From positions 124,001 through 188,000 of the forward strand of contig JAGZUF010000001.1 of assembly GCA_018380115.1 (NCBI GenBank): a stretch of DNA of 64,000 nt. The letters run 5' to 3'. The notes beneath the pieces are model-generated. The model searched no databases, was not told the origin of the DNA, and saw only the letters and a program-made list of their open reading frames with translations. The DNA is from Oscillospiraceae bacterium. Lineage in GTDB: Bacteria; Bacillota; Clostridia; Oscillospirales; Ruminococcaceae. How positions within the stretch are numbered: the first letter of the stretch is position 1; each line of letters opens with the position of its first letter. The translations under genes were made by a program, and so were the position numbers. Of the stretch, positions 48,445 through 57,352 are shown one piece after another.

Positions 48445-49613
48445 GAAATGCACCCTTTCTTGTTCTGCCTGAAATAAAGCGCGGCCAGCACAAGCGCCAG
48501 CACACAGAAGGCACCCGCTGCGGCAAAGGCCAGCGGAAGCCCGGCATCCGCCAGCCGCCCAAAGCCTAGGTTCAGCCCGCTCATGGCAAGGCTCTGCGCC
48601 ATGGAATAACCCGAAAGCACCACGCTGCGCGCGCCAAGGCGCACACTGTCGTTGTGCATCGTCTGGGCAAAGGGCTGCCACAGGCACCAGCAAAGCTGCA
48701 CGCACCACACGCACGCCACACACCAGAGAGGCCCGCGCGCAAAGCACAGCCCGCCGCAGGCAGCCGCCATCAGCATGCACACGGCAATGCTGAAACCCCG
48801 GCGCCCCAGCGCATGCGTAGCCTTATAAGAGACGCCCTGCATAAGCCCCACCAGCGTCATGCCCAAATAAGCCGCGCCAAGCTGTGCGCCCGAAAGGCCG
48901 CAGCGCACATAGGCAAGCTGGCTTAAAAACACTGTGACCGTCTGGCCCGTCACATCCACCAGGGCATCCGCGGCCAGCATCAGGGCATAGCGCGGCGCGG
49001 CGCACAGGCTGCGCCACATGCCGCGTATCTGTGCGGAAAACGCGGCCCTGTCCTCGGCCTGCATGGGTACCGCAGGCAGCGCCAGCGTGCACAGAGCCGC
49101 CAGGCCGTAGGCAACCGCCGTTGCCAGCGCCGCCTGCCGGTAGCTGGCAGAAAAAAACAGAGTAAAGGCCGCCGTGGCCGCCAAAAGCCCGGCCATGCCC
49201 GCCGCGCCGTACAACCCCAGCGCGCGCTGCGCCCGCTTTGGCCCGGCCGCCACATACAAATAGGCGGTGTCGCACCCGGAAAGGCCCGCGCCCACAAAGG
49301 CCAGCATCACGCGCTCGGCCAGAAAGGCGCCGAAGCTGCCCGCCCGCCAGAAAACCAGCTTTGAGAGAAAAAACACCGCGCTGCACACGGCAAGCATGCG
49401 TTTGTAGCCCAGCCTTGCCGCCACGGCGCCAAGCGGCAGCTCCAGCGCCACCACCAGCAGATAGTACACGCTTTCGATGAGGGCGATATCCCCCATGGAC
49501 AGCCCCGCCTGCGTGCGGTACAGCGACGCCACCGGGCCGTAAAACACCATGCCCTGCAAAAAGGCAGCAAGGCACATCAGGGCCACGCAGCGGCCCTCTT
49601 TTTTCCAAAACAC
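48441..49613 (-). CDS. MFS transporter
   Basis: A 390-residue, 12-helix major facilitator carrier. Typical pieces are ALIESVYYLLVVALELPLGA followed by RLGYKRML (the helix 2-3 loop), ERVMLAFVGAGLSGCDTAYL and YLGMTLVGLMQGVSYKATHA. The family is often listed as drug or sugar exporters, but the substrate is unknown. I choose the GTG at 49613 (VFWKKEGR) because AGGAAGGGA lies 9 nt upstream; an ATG at 49679 would add 22 unlikely residues. A TATACT -10 for this strand lies near 49765. The stretch 49780-50030 is GC-rich and gene-free. Confidence 0.88.
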   Translation of the reverse strand: MFWKKEGRCVALMCLAAFLQGMVFYGPVASLYRTQAGLSMGDIALIESVYYLLVVALELPLGAVAARLGYKRMLAVCSAVFFLSKLVFWRAGSFGAFLAERVMLAFVGAGLSGCDTAYLYVAAGPKRAQRALGLYGAAGMAGLLAATAAFTLFFSASYRQAALATAVAYGLAALCTLALPAVPMQAEDRAAFSAQIRGMWRSLCAAPRYALMLAADALVDVTGQTVTVFLSQLAYVRCGLSGAQLGAAYLGMTLVGLMQGVSYKATHALGRRGFSIAVCMLMAAACGGLCFARGPLWCVACVWCVQLCWCLWQPFAQTMHNDSVRLGARSVVLSGYSMAQSLAMSGLNLGFGRLADAGLPLAFAAAGAFCVLALVLAALYFRQNKKGCIS

Positions 49614-50030
49614 AAAAAACAGTCCCTTCCTGAAAACAGTAGCAAAACAACGGCCCGTGGCCCTGCCACGAACCCGCATTCATCTGCCCTGTTTTTAGAT
49701 GGACTGTTTCATCTGGCTGCTATGCTCCTTTTAAGCCCGCACGGCGGGCTGTATGATGAAAAGTATACCACAGTGTGCAAGGGCATGCAAGTGTGCGGAT
49801 GCGCGCCCGCCTGTGCACGCAGCAGGCGGATGCGCGCAGCTTTGGCGCGCGCCCTGCCGGAGGAAAAATAAAAAGGCCCGCCGGGGCACAGCGCAGGCCC
49901 AAAGCCCGGCCCGGCAGCCTGCGGGCGCAAGGCCGCGCCCTGTGCGGGCAGCCCATCCGCCTTTCCCCGCAGGCGAAGCAGCGCGCAGCCGGCAATATGC
50001 CCCGCGGGGCCGCGCGCTTTTGCGGGTGCC

Positions 50031-50444
50031 TCACTGCGCAGCGCCCGGCGAAATATAGATGCCGAGCTGGCCCTCTGAAACCGCCGCGCTCAGCACTGTG
50101 CCGCCCTTGTGAAGCAGGTACCCCGCCGAAGCGTCTTCCACACCGGCTTCGCCCTCCTCAAACCCCGCCTGCCGCAGAGCCTGCACATACTGCTCGCCCT
50201 TGGCGCGGGTGATGCCCGTCAGGAACACGGCGTAAACGCCCTGTTCCTCATACCAGAGGGCCCAGGCGGGCGTGCCGTTTTCCGGCTGCGGAACCAGAGC
50301 CGTATATTCATTTTCCGGCCACTCGTTCAGCTCCTCCCGCACCGGCGCCGCCGTACTGCCGGCAGCCTGCATCTGCCCGGCGGCGCAGGCGCACAGAAAA
50401 ACAGCGCAGCACACAAAAACCGCAGCAAGCAGCGTGCGCCTCAT
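50031..50444 (-). CDS. Putative lipoprotein, unknown function
   Basis: A 137-residue exported protein: signal MRRTLLAAVFVCCAVFL, then lipobox CACA with the modified cysteine near residue 20. The mature part (WPENEYTALVPQPENGTPAW, YAVFLTGITRAKGEQYVQAL, GTVLSAAVSEGQLGIYI) looks like one small alpha/beta domain; no family is recognised. The ATG overlaps the stop of the upstream XRE gene's second half (ATGA) and has AAGAGGGACGGAAG before it. Confidence 0.75.
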   Translation of the reverse strand: MRRTLLAAVFVCCAVFLCACAAGQMQAAGSTAAPVREELNEWPENEYTALVPQPENGTPAWALWYEEQGVYAVFLTGITRAKGEQYVQALRQAGFEEGEAGVEDASAGYLLHKGGTVLSAAVSEGQLGIYISPGAAQ

Positions 50445-50813
50445 CTTCCGTCCCTCTTTTCCCTGTATTTCAAATACAAAAAGGCTGCGGCGGCCGCCAG
50501 GGCCGCAAGGCCCGCCAAAGCCGGCAGCACATATAGCAGGGCCGGTGTACCCGCCACAAACAGCTTTGCCGGCGCGTCGGCATAGCCGATGACGCCGGGC
50601 GGCCCTCTGCGGGGCACCGCCCGGCCCGGCCAGCTGCTGCCACGAAACGCCGAACAGCCTGCACAGCGCCATCAGGTTGGCCGCGCTGGGGCGCGAGGCA
50701 CCGCTCTCCCACTTTGCCACGGCCTGCCGCGTCACACCCAGACTGTCCGCCAGCGCCTGCTGCGGCATATTCCTCTGCATGCGTAGCTGCCGGATGCGTT
50801 CTCCCGTGTTCAT
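50441..50813 (-). pseudogene. XRE regulator with membrane tail, broken by one frameshift
   Basis: The first 66 codons encode a clean XRE helix-turn-helix (MNTGERIRQLRMQRNMPQQA, then LGVTRQAVAKWESGASRP). From about 50630 the reading frame changes. In the other frame the expected C-terminal half follows, GVIGYADAPAKLFVAGTPAL then a membrane helix (YVLPALAGLAALAAAAAFLY) and KYREKRDGR with a stop that overlaps the lipoprotein start. One extra base in the GGGCCGGGC run (about 50619-50631) would explain this. Unshifted, the first frame runs on into the lipoprotein as a meaningless fusion. A sequencing error or a true mutation cannot be told apart here. XRE plus membrane tail genes before a lipoprotein suggest a small envelope-response unit. 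Confidence 0.75.
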
Positions 50814-50941
50814 ATCCGTCCCTCCCGTCTGCCTTTCAGCATAGCACGGAAGCCGGGGCCCCGTCCAGCAACTATCCGTCAATTTCCAGTTGCGCGCAGG
50901 CTTTGCCCGCCGCGAAATGAAAGGATACGCCAGCGCAGCCG

Positions 50942-50972
50942 AACGGCCCGCCGCGGGAAAGCGGCGGGCCGT
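50942..50972 (-). terminator. Hairpin at the end of the aromatic operon
   Basis: ACGGCCCGCCGC pairs with GCGGCGGGCCGT 14 nt beyond the tyrA stop codon. It lacks a clear T-run on the minus strand, so its strength is uncertain. Confidence 0.4.
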
Positions 50973-50985
50973 TTGGCCTTTTGCA

Positions 50986-51846
50986 CTATTCCTTTTTATC
51001 AAACAGCCTGCGGCGCGCGGCGCTTTGGCGCATCAGCGCCTTCAGGGCCGCCTCGTCGCCTGATTCCAGCGCGCGCTTCACGTCGTTCAGGCTTCGCTCG
51101 AACTGGCCTATCTCTTCAATCAGGGCGCTTTTGTTCGCAAAAAACAGCTCGCTCCACAGGGCCTCGTTGATGTTGGCGATGCGGGTGAGGTCGCGGAAGG
51201 AATCGCCTGTATAATCCACAAGGTGCTCGTCCGCATTGGCGTTCATCAGGCTGATGGCAATGGCGTGCGTCAGCTGGCTGACATAGCCGATCAGCCTGTC
51301 GTGCTCTTCACAGCTCAGCACCGAGATGTGCGCAAAGCCCAGCGCCTGCCCCAATTCCCCTGCAAACGCCACGGCCCCGGGCGTATTGGCCCCGGTGGGC
51401 GTGATGAGGAAATTGGCCCCCCTGAAAATGGCGGGGTCTGCGTTCCACACGCCGCCCACCTCGCGCCCGGCCATGGGGTGGCAGGCAATAAACTCCACGC
51501 CGGGCGGCAGCAGCGCCTGCACAGGGCCCACCACGGCGCCCTTCACACCGCATACATCGGTGAGCAGCGTGCCCGGGCGCAGGCAGCCCGCGTGCGCCCG
51601 CACCCATTTCACCATGGCGCCGGGGTAAAGCCCCAGCACCACCACATCCGCCCCGGCCAGCAGAGCTTCGGGCGCGCGCGCCGCCCCCTCGTCGATGACG
51701 CCGTGCTCTTCTGCCCAGAGAATGGCCTTTTCATCGATATCCACAGCCGTCACCCTGCACCCGAGCCGCTTCAGGCACATGGCGTAGGTGCCGCCCAGAA
51801 GGCCGAGCCCCACGATGCAAAAGCGCCGTTCCAAAAGCTTGTTCAC
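50986..51846 (-). CDS. tyrA: Prephenate dehydrogenase
   Basis: Oxidatively decarboxylates prephenate to 4-hydroxyphenylpyruvate on the way to tyrosine, with NAD(P)+. Its 286 residues begin with the Rossmann motif CIVGLGLLGG and contain LLTDVCGVKG, the substrate-site histidine in ACHPMAGREVGG, and SQLTHAIAISLMNA in the dimer helix region. There is no ACT domain, so Tyr feedback by that route is absent. It is the last gene of the aromatic operon; its start overlaps aroA by 4 nt. Confidence 0.96.
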   Translation of the reverse strand: MNKLLERRFCIVGLGLLGGTYAMCLKRLGCRVTAVDIDEKAILWAEEHGVIDEGAARAPEALLAGADVVVLGLYPGAMVKWVRAHAGCLRPGTLLTDVCGVKGAVVGPVQALLPPGVEFIACHPMAGREVGGVWNADPAIFRGANFLITPTGANTPGAVAFAGELGQALGFAHISVLSCEEHDRLIGYVSQLTHAIAISLMNANADEHLVDYTGDSFRDLTRIANINEALWSELFFANKSALIEEIGQFERSLNDVKRALESGDEAALKALMRQSAARRRLFDKKE

Positions 51847-53108
51847 AGCAGCGTCACCTCCGCGCCAAGGCAGGCCTGCAGCACCTGCCAGAATTCAGGC
51901 CAGCTTTTTTCCACGCATCCGGCGCCCTCGATGGACACAGGCACGCCCGCCGCCAGCGCCGCCACAGCCATGGCCATGGCCACGCGGTGGTCGTTGTGGG
52001 CGCACAGGGCCGCGCCGTGCAGCGCGCTTTTGTATACGCGCACGGTGCCTTCGTCCGATTCGATGCGCCCGCCCATCCTGCGTATCTCCTCCTCCATGGC
52101 GGCAATGCGGTCGCTTTCCTTCAGGCGCAGGCGCTGGGCCTGCCGCAGCACAAGGCCGTTTTCACAGAACAGCCCCAGCACCATCAAAATGGGCCCAAGG
52201 TCCGGGCAGTCGGCAAGGCTGGCCTCGCCGCCGCGAAGGCAGGCCCGCTCAAACCGCAGGGCACCGCACGGCTCCTGCACAATAGCCGCCCCCGCCTGCC
52301 TCAGCACAGAGAGGAAGGCCATGTCGCCCTGCGCGCTGCCCGGGCGCAGGCCCGTCAGCCGCACGCCGCCGCACACGGCGCCCAGCACGCCGAAAAAGGC
52401 CGCCTGCGAGGCGTCGCCTTCCACTGTATAATTACAATTTGTATATTTTTGATTTTCTTCAACAAAAAGTGTACTTTCGTCCTGCCAAACAGCCTGCACG
52501 CCGAACGCCGCCAGGGCGCTGCGCGTAAGCTGCACATAGCTGCGGCTTTCAAACGGCGGCCGCACGCAGACGGTGCTTGCGCCCCCCAGCAGCGGCAGCG
52601 CAAACAGAAGGCCGCTGATGAACTGGCTGGACACACCGCCGTCCACACAGAAGCGGCCCGCCGAAAGCCGCCCATTCACGCACACGCCCGTGCCGCTCTG
52701 CGAAAACGCCACGCCCTTTTCGCGGAACAGGTGCTCATACACCGTCTGCGGGCGCTGGGGCAGGCGTCCCTCGCCGGAAAACTGCACCGGCGCGCCGCAC
52801 ATGGCCCCCAGCGGAATAAGAAAGCGCAGCGTGCTGCCGCTTTCGCAGCACCACACCGGCCCCTGCGGCGTGCAAAGCCGCCCGCCTGTGCCCCGCACAA
52901 GCGCCGTGCCGCCCGCAAAGCTGATGTGCGCGCCAAAGGCGCGCAGGGCGCCCGCCGTGGCGTCGATGTCTTTGGAGTGGGCAATATTTTCAATGCGGCT
53001 TTCGCCCTGTGCCAGCGCCGCGCAGATAAGCGCGCGGTGCGCCATGCTTTTGCTGGGCGGCGCGGCAACGCGCCCGCCGCGCCATGCCCCTGTCAGTTCG
53101 GCGCGCAT
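51843..53108 (-). CDS. aroA: 5-enolpyruvylshikimate-3-phosphate synthase
   Basis: Joins PEP to shikimate-3-phosphate. Its 421 residues show PPSKSMAHRAL at the start, ESGSTLRFLIPL, GRLPQRPQ in the domain where class I enzymes have LxxRPxxPL, SSQFISGLLFALPLL, RLRLKESDRI and HNDHRVAMAMAV. The start at 53108 follows GGAGG. The stretch 52430-52500 (coding DESTLFVEENQKYTNCNYTV) is strikingly AT-rich compared with the gene. It overlaps tyrA by 4 nt and follows aroF by 56 nt. Confidence 0.97.
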   Translation of the reverse strand: MRAELTGAWRGGRVAAPPSKSMAHRALICAALAQGESRIENIAHSKDIDATAGALRAFGAHISFAGGTALVRGTGGRLCTPQGPVWCCESGSTLRFLIPLGAMCGAPVQFSGEGRLPQRPQTVYEHLFREKGVAFSQSGTGVCVNGRLSAGRFCVDGGVSSQFISGLLFALPLLGGASTVCVRPPFESRSYVQLTRSALAAFGVQAVWQDESTLFVEENQKYTNCNYTVEGDASQAAFFGVLGAVCGGVRLTGLRPGSAQGDMAFLSVLRQAGAAIVQEPCGALRFERACLRGGEASLADCPDLGPILMVLGLFCENGLVLRQAQRLRLKESDRIAAMEEEIRRMGGRIESDEGTVRVYKSALHGAALCAHNDHRVAMAMAVAALAAGVPVSIEGAGCVEKSWPEFWQVLQACLGAEVTLL

Positions 53109-53164
53109 GCCGCCGCCTCCTTTCCCGTGGCCGCCTTTCTGCAGGCTGTGCGCCTGCGCCGCGC

Positions 53165-54181
53165 TCACAGCTCGCGGCCCACCACGCGCGCAATGGCGCG
53201 CCCCTTCTCGATGACAGCGGCAAACCGCTCCGGCTTGAGGCTTTGGGCGCCGTCGCTCCACGCAGCCTCCGGGTTTTCGTGCACCTCGATGATAAGGCCG
53301 TCCGCCCCCGCGGCAATGGCCGCAAGGCTCATGCTCTCCACATAGCGCCAGTTGCCGGTGGCGTGGCTGGGGTCTATGATGATGGGCAGGTGCGTTTTTT
53401 CCTTGATGATGGGTACTACCGAAAGGTCCAGCGTGTTGCGGGTGTATTTCTCGAAGGTGCGGATGCCTCGCTCGCACAAAATGACGTTCTCATTGCCGCC
53501 CGCCATGATGTATTCGGCGCTCATAATCCACTCCTCAATCGTGTTGGCAAGGCCGCGCTTGAGCAGAACGGGCTTTTTCATTTTGCCCACCGCCTTCAGA
53601 AGGCGGAAATTCTGCATGTTGCGCGCGCCGATCTGCACAAGGTCCACATACTGTTCAAATTCGTCTATTTCGTGCTCGCTCATCAGTTCGCTGACGATGG
53701 GCAGGCCCGTGGCCTCGCGCGCGGCCACCATGTCCAGAATGCCCTCGGTGCCGAGGCCCTGAAAGGCATAGGGCGAGGTGCGCGGCTTGTAGGCGCCGCC
53801 GCGCAGCATGGTGCCGCCCGCGGCCCTCACCTTTTTGGCAACGCTTATCATCTGCGCCTCGCTTTCCACGCTGCACGGGCCGCCGATGACGGCTATCTTC
53901 TCTCTGCCGCCCACCTTCACGCCCGCCACGTCGATGACGGAATCCGCCTCGTGGAACAGGCGGTTCGCCTTTTTGTACGGCTCGGAAACGCGCTGTACGC
54001 TCTCCACATATGGGTTCGCGCGGATGCGCTTTTCGTCCAGCACAGTGGTGTCGCCCACAAGGCCAAACACGTTGTAATCTGTGCCGCGTATCATGGTGAC
54101 GGAAAGGCCCTGCGCCTCGAATTCGCGGATGATGCGCTCCAGCTCCGCCTGCGGCGTGCCGCGCTTTGTGCTGATGATCAT
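53165..54181 (-). CDS. aroF: 3-deoxy-7-phosphoheptulonate (DAHP) synthase, AroF type I-beta
   Basis: Condenses PEP and erythrose-4-phosphate, the first step of the pathway. Its 338 residues contain an N-terminal ferredoxin-like regulatory domain (1-75, MIISTKRGTPQAELERIIRE) and a barrel with IGGPCSVES, RGGAYKPRTSPYAFQGLG, QIGARNMQNF, LLKRG, CERGIRTFE and IIDPSHATG. The N-terminal domain is the kind that mediates Tyr/Phe inhibition in Thermotoga; inhibition here is inferred. Confidence 0.97.
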   Translation of the reverse strand: MIISTKRGTPQAELERIIREFEAQGLSVTMIRGTDYNVFGLVGDTTVLDEKRIRANPYVESVQRVSEPYKKANRLFHEADSVIDVAGVKVGGREKIAVIGGPCSVESEAQMISVAKKVRAAGGTMLRGGAYKPRTSPYAFQGLGTEGILDMVAAREATGLPIVSELMSEHEIDEFEQYVDLVQIGARNMQNFRLLKAVGKMKKPVLLKRGLANTIEEWIMSAEYIMAGGNENVILCERGIRTFEKYTRNTLDLSVVPIIKEKTHLPIIIDPSHATGNWRYVESMSLAAIAAGADGLIIEVHENPEAAWSDGAQSLKPERFAAVIEKGRAIARVVGREL

Positions 54182-54214
54182 GGTTTGTTTCTCCCCTCTT
54201 GTATGCTTTGCTGT

Positions 54215-55006
54215 TCAGCGGTTTTCATAGCCGGAAAGCTCCGGGTTTTTCACAAACTGCCCGCGGCTGTCCGTGCGCAGGGGCAGTACGGCCGTCACGG
54301 CCTCCACGGGGCACGCGCCGTAAATGTGCGGGTAATACCGGCTTGGGTTATGGGGCCCGGCCTCCCATTTGATGGGTGCGGGCACCTTTTTCACATCGAT
54401 GCACAAAAGCACATAGTCGCCGCCGTCCGCATAATGGCCCGGCGCCACGCGCCAGAAATATTCCACGGGCGAGCAGTGCAGAAAGCCCCCCTCCGGCAGC
54501 TGCGCGCCCACGGCGCCCGCCGCCCTGCAGGCCTCCCATTCGCTGCGCCGCATGCCGTGCAGGATGACAAGGCTGCCCTCGATATCGCGCTTCAGCGTCT
54601 CCATGGCGTGCACATAGCCATCCCTGCCCTCGCCCACGAAGTGATAGCGGCAGGCCAGGCCCGCAAAGCTTTGCTGGCGGAAGGCTTCGCGCTTTGTCAC
54701 GTCTGAGATGTGCACCTCGGCGGCGGGCAGCGCCACCGCCTTCAGCGCGTCCAGAATGGCCACCGAGGTGTGCGTATAGGCCGCGGGGTTGATGACGATG
54801 CCGTCCGCGCGGCCCAGCGCGCCCTGAATGGCTGTGACGATGTCCCCCTCGCAGTTGGACTGAAAAAATTCCGCCTCCACGCCCATGCCGCGCGCCGCCT
54901 GTGCGATATGGCTGCACAGGCCCTCGTACGTCAGCGTGCCGTAGATGTCCGGCTCGCGCACGCCCAGCATATTGATGTTAGGCCCATTCACGATCAAGAA
55001 CTTCAT
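54215..55006 (-). CDS. aroQ: Type II 3-dehydroquinate dehydratase fused to a DUF952 domain
   Basis: Residues 1-140 form a complete type II dehydroquinase, which dehydrates 3-dehydroquinate to 3-dehydroshikimate: LIVNGPNINMLGVREPDIYG with the catalytic Tyr, FFQSNCEGDIV, GIVINPAAYTHTSVAI and VEVHIS-like AEVHISDVTKRE. The usual enzyme ends near residue 150. Here about 115 more residues follow that match DUF952: VILHGMRRSEWEA, GFLHCSPVEYFWR, YVLLCIDVKKVPAPIKWEAG and YYPHIYGACPVEAV. DUF952 has no known activity. The start has AAAGGAGG upstream and overlaps aroE/aroK by 29 nt. Confidence 0.92.
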   Translation of the reverse strand: MKFLIVNGPNINMLGVREPDIYGTLTYEGLCSHIAQAARGMGVEAEFFQSNCEGDIVTAIQGALGRADGIVINPAAYTHTSVAILDALKAVALPAAEVHISDVTKREAFRQQSFAGLACRYHFVGEGRDGYVHAMETLKRDIEGSLVILHGMRRSEWEACRAAGAVGAQLPEGGFLHCSPVEYFWRVAPGHYADGGDYVLLCIDVKKVPAPIKWEAGPHNPSRYYPHIYGACPVEAVTAVLPLRTDSRGQFVKNPELSGYENR

Positions 55007-56246
55007 AAAATGCCTCCTTTGCGGCGGCCACCGCCGCCTCGAAGCTGCCTGCGTTTTCCACCCTTGCGTGGCACGCCGCCTCGTACAGCGGGCGCCGTAC
55101 GGCAAGCTGCCCCGCCAGCGCCTCGCGCGTGGCGCTCAGCGGCCTGCCGCCGCCTGGCTTCAAAAGCGCCAGCGGCCTGTCGAGGTACAGCACCACATAA
55201 TTCTGGCGCAAAGCGCGCACATTTTCTTCGCGCAGCACCACGCCCCCGCCCGTGGCCAGCACGGCGCCGCCACGCTTGGCAAGGTCTGCCGTGACGGCGG
55301 CCTCCAGCCGGCGGAAGGGCTCTTCGTTGCCGGGCCTCAAAATTTCAGATATGGGCCTGCCCGCACGGCGCACAAGCTCAGCGTCGGCGTCCACAAAGGG
55401 CTTTTTCAGCGCCTTTGCCAGCGCCTTGCCGACGCCTGTTTTTCCGCACGACGGCATGCCCACCAGCGCAAGACCTGCCTTTTCGGCCAGAAGGTCGCGG
55501 TATATTTCAAGGATGCGCCGCTCTTCAATGGGCGCGCCCAAAAACAGCTCGGCGGCATATTTCGCCTGCGCCACTAGCATCAAAAGCCCGCCCGCACACG
55601 GCACGCCGCGCGCCCCGGCCATCTGCACAAGACGGGTGCGCAGGGGGTTGTATACCACGTCGAACACGGCCTCCAGTGCCGGAAAAGCGCCGGGCGCGGC
55701 CAAATCCACCAGGCAGGTGCCGTTGTCCGGGTACATGCCCGCAGGCGAGGCGTTGACAATGACGTTCACATCCTGCCGCGCGGCGGCCTGCTCATAGCGC
55801 AGCGCGCCGGACTTTTCGCTGCGCGAGGCACAAAGCACCTGCGCCGCGCCCTCGGCGGCGCACACCGCGCGCACCGTACGCTGCGTGGCCCCCGTGCCCA
55901 GAATGAGCACCGTTTTACCCGCCAGCGAAACGCCCCTGCGGCGCACAAGAAGGCGGAAGCCGTCGAAATCGGTATTGTAGCCGAACAGCCTGCCGCCGCG
56001 GTTCACCACCGTATTCACGGCGCCGATGGCCCTCGCCTCTTCGCTCACCTCGTCGCACGCTTCAAGCGCCAGCGCCTTGTAGGGGATGGTGACGTTCACC
56101 GCGCGAAAGCTGCGCGCGGCAAAAAAAGCGCGCGCAGCCGCCTCGCACGGCAGCTCCTTCAGCTCATAGGGGTAGCCGCCCAGCGCCTCGTGGATGGGCT
56201 TTGAAAAGCTGTGCCCCAGCGTTTTGCCAATCAGCCCATATTCCAT
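54978..56246 (-). CDS. aroE/aroK: Bifunctional shikimate dehydrogenase-shikimate kinase
   Basis: Two consecutive steps in one chain of 422 residues. Residues 1-260 are AroE: GLIGKTLGHSFSKPIHEALG, NVTIPYKALAL with the catalytic Lys, GAVNTVVNRGGRLFGYNTDF with the catalytic Asp, and the NADP motif ILGTGATQRTV. Residues 265-420 are shikimate kinase: ALVGMPSCGKTGVGKALA (Walker A), FVDADAELVRRAG, EEPFRRLE and LATGGGVVLREEN. The start at 56246 lies inside the end of aroC (16-nt overlap). No linker separates the halves. Confidence 0.95.
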   Translation of the reverse strand: MEYGLIGKTLGHSFSKPIHEALGGYPYELKELPCEAAARAFFAARSFRAVNVTIPYKALALEACDEVSEEARAIGAVNTVVNRGGRLFGYNTDFDGFRLLVRRRGVSLAGKTVLILGTGATQRTVRAVCAAEGAAQVLCASRSEKSGALRYEQAAARQDVNVIVNASPAGMYPDNGTCLVDLAAPGAFPALEAVFDVVYNPLRTRLVQMAGARGVPCAGGLLMLVAQAKYAAELFLGAPIEERRILEIYRDLLAEKAGLALVGMPSCGKTGVGKALAKALKKPFVDADAELVRRAGRPISEILRPGNEEPFRRLEAAVTADLAKRGGAVLATGGGVVLREENVRALRQNYVVLYLDRPLALLKPGGGRPLSATREALAGQLAVRRPLYEAACHARVENAGSFEAAVAAAKEAFYEVLDREWA

Positions 56247-57352
56247 GCCTGCGCCACCTGCCAGTCCTTTCCGAAATGCTGCGCGCACAAATCCGCCACG
56301 GCAAGGGCCGTCACGGCGTCCTGCACGGCGCGGGCACGGTGTGCGATGCACGGGTCGTGCCTGCCGTGTATCAGCAGCGTGGCGTCGCGCTTTGCGGCCC
56401 AATCCACCGTCTGCTGCACCTGGTAGATGCTGGCCGTTGGCTTCACCACCGTGCGGAACACAAGGGGCATGCCGTTTGTAATACCGCCGTTCACGCCGCC
56501 GTTGTGGTTGGTGGTGGAGACGGTGCGGCCCGCGTGCATGCGCAGCGCGTCGTTCGCCTCGCTGCCGCGCATGCCCGCCATGGCGAAGCCCGCGCCGAAC
56601 TCTACGCCCTTCACCGCCGGTATGCTGAACAGCAGGCCCGCCAGCGTGCTTTCCACACTGCCGAAAAACGGCTCGCCCAGCCCTGCGGGCAGGCCCAGCA
56701 CGGCCGTCTCCAGCACGCCGCCCACGCTGTCGCCCCCGGCGGCCGCGGCCTCTATGGCCGCCTGCATGGCCTTTGCCTTCACGCTGGAAAGCGCAGGGAA
56801 CGCCACGGCCCCCAGCGCGCGAAGCTGGCGCGCCAGAGCCTCGCCGCCAAAGGCAAGGGGCTCGTCCTCCACACCGGCGCACTGCGCCAGATGCGTGCCA
56901 ATCACCACGCCCCTTTTCTCCAGCATCTGCTTCAAAATGGCGCACGCGGCCACAAGCGGCGCGGTGAGCCGGCCCGAAAAATGGCCGCCGCCGCGCGCGT
57001 CCTGAAAGCCGCGGTATTTCAGGTGCGCCGTCCAGTCCGCATGGCCGGGGCGCAGAAGGTCCTGCGTTTTTTCGTAATCTTCGCTGCGCGTATTGGTGTT
57101 TTCTATCACCAGCGTCACAGCCGTGCCCGTGGTGAAGCCTTTGTAAACGCCCGACAGGAAATGCACCCTGTCCGGCTCTGTGCGCTTTGTGCTCAGCCTG
57201 CCCGCGGCGCGGCGCTTATCCATCTCCCGCGCGATATACGCCTCGTCCACCGGCACGCCTGCGGCAAGGCCCGAAAGCGTGGCCCCCACCGCCGGGCCGT
57301 GGCTCTCTCCGAAGATGGAAAGCGAGATGGCGCCCGTGTATGTGTCGTTCAT
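56231..57352 (-). CDS. aroC: Chorismate synthase
   Basis: Removes phosphate from EPSP to give chorismate, using reduced FMN. Its 373 residues show SIFGESHGPAVGATLSGLAA, KRRAAGRLSTKRTEPDRVHF, SGVYKGFTTGTAV, RPGHADWT, GGGHFSGRLTAP and the C-terminal RHDPCIAHRARAVQDAV. Its start overlaps the aroB stop by 4 nt. Confidence 0.97.
   Translation of the reverse strand: MNDTYTGAISLSIFGESHGPAVGATLSGLAAGVPVDEAYIAREMDKRRAAGRLSTKRTEPDRVHFLSGVYKGFTTGTAVTLVIENTNTRSEDYEKTQDLLRPGHADWTAHLKYRGFQDARGGGHFSGRLTAPLVAACAILKQMLEKRGVVIGTHLAQCAGVEDEPLAFGGEALARQLRALGAVAFPALSSVKAKAMQAAIEAAAAGGDSVGGVLETAVLGLPAGLGEPFFGSVESTLAGLLFSIPAVKGVEFGAGFAMAGMRGSEANDALRMHAGRTVSTTNHNGGVNGGITNGMPLVFRTVVKPTASIYQVQQTVDWAAKRDATLLIHGRHDPCIAHRARAVQDAVTALAVADLCAQHFGKDWQVAQAWNMG

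Noticed and set aside
50031..51002. Single XRE-lipoprotein fusion protein
   Set aside because: The expected membrane tail of the XRE protein is present in another frame and a standard lipoprotein signal starts inside; a frameshift explains it better.
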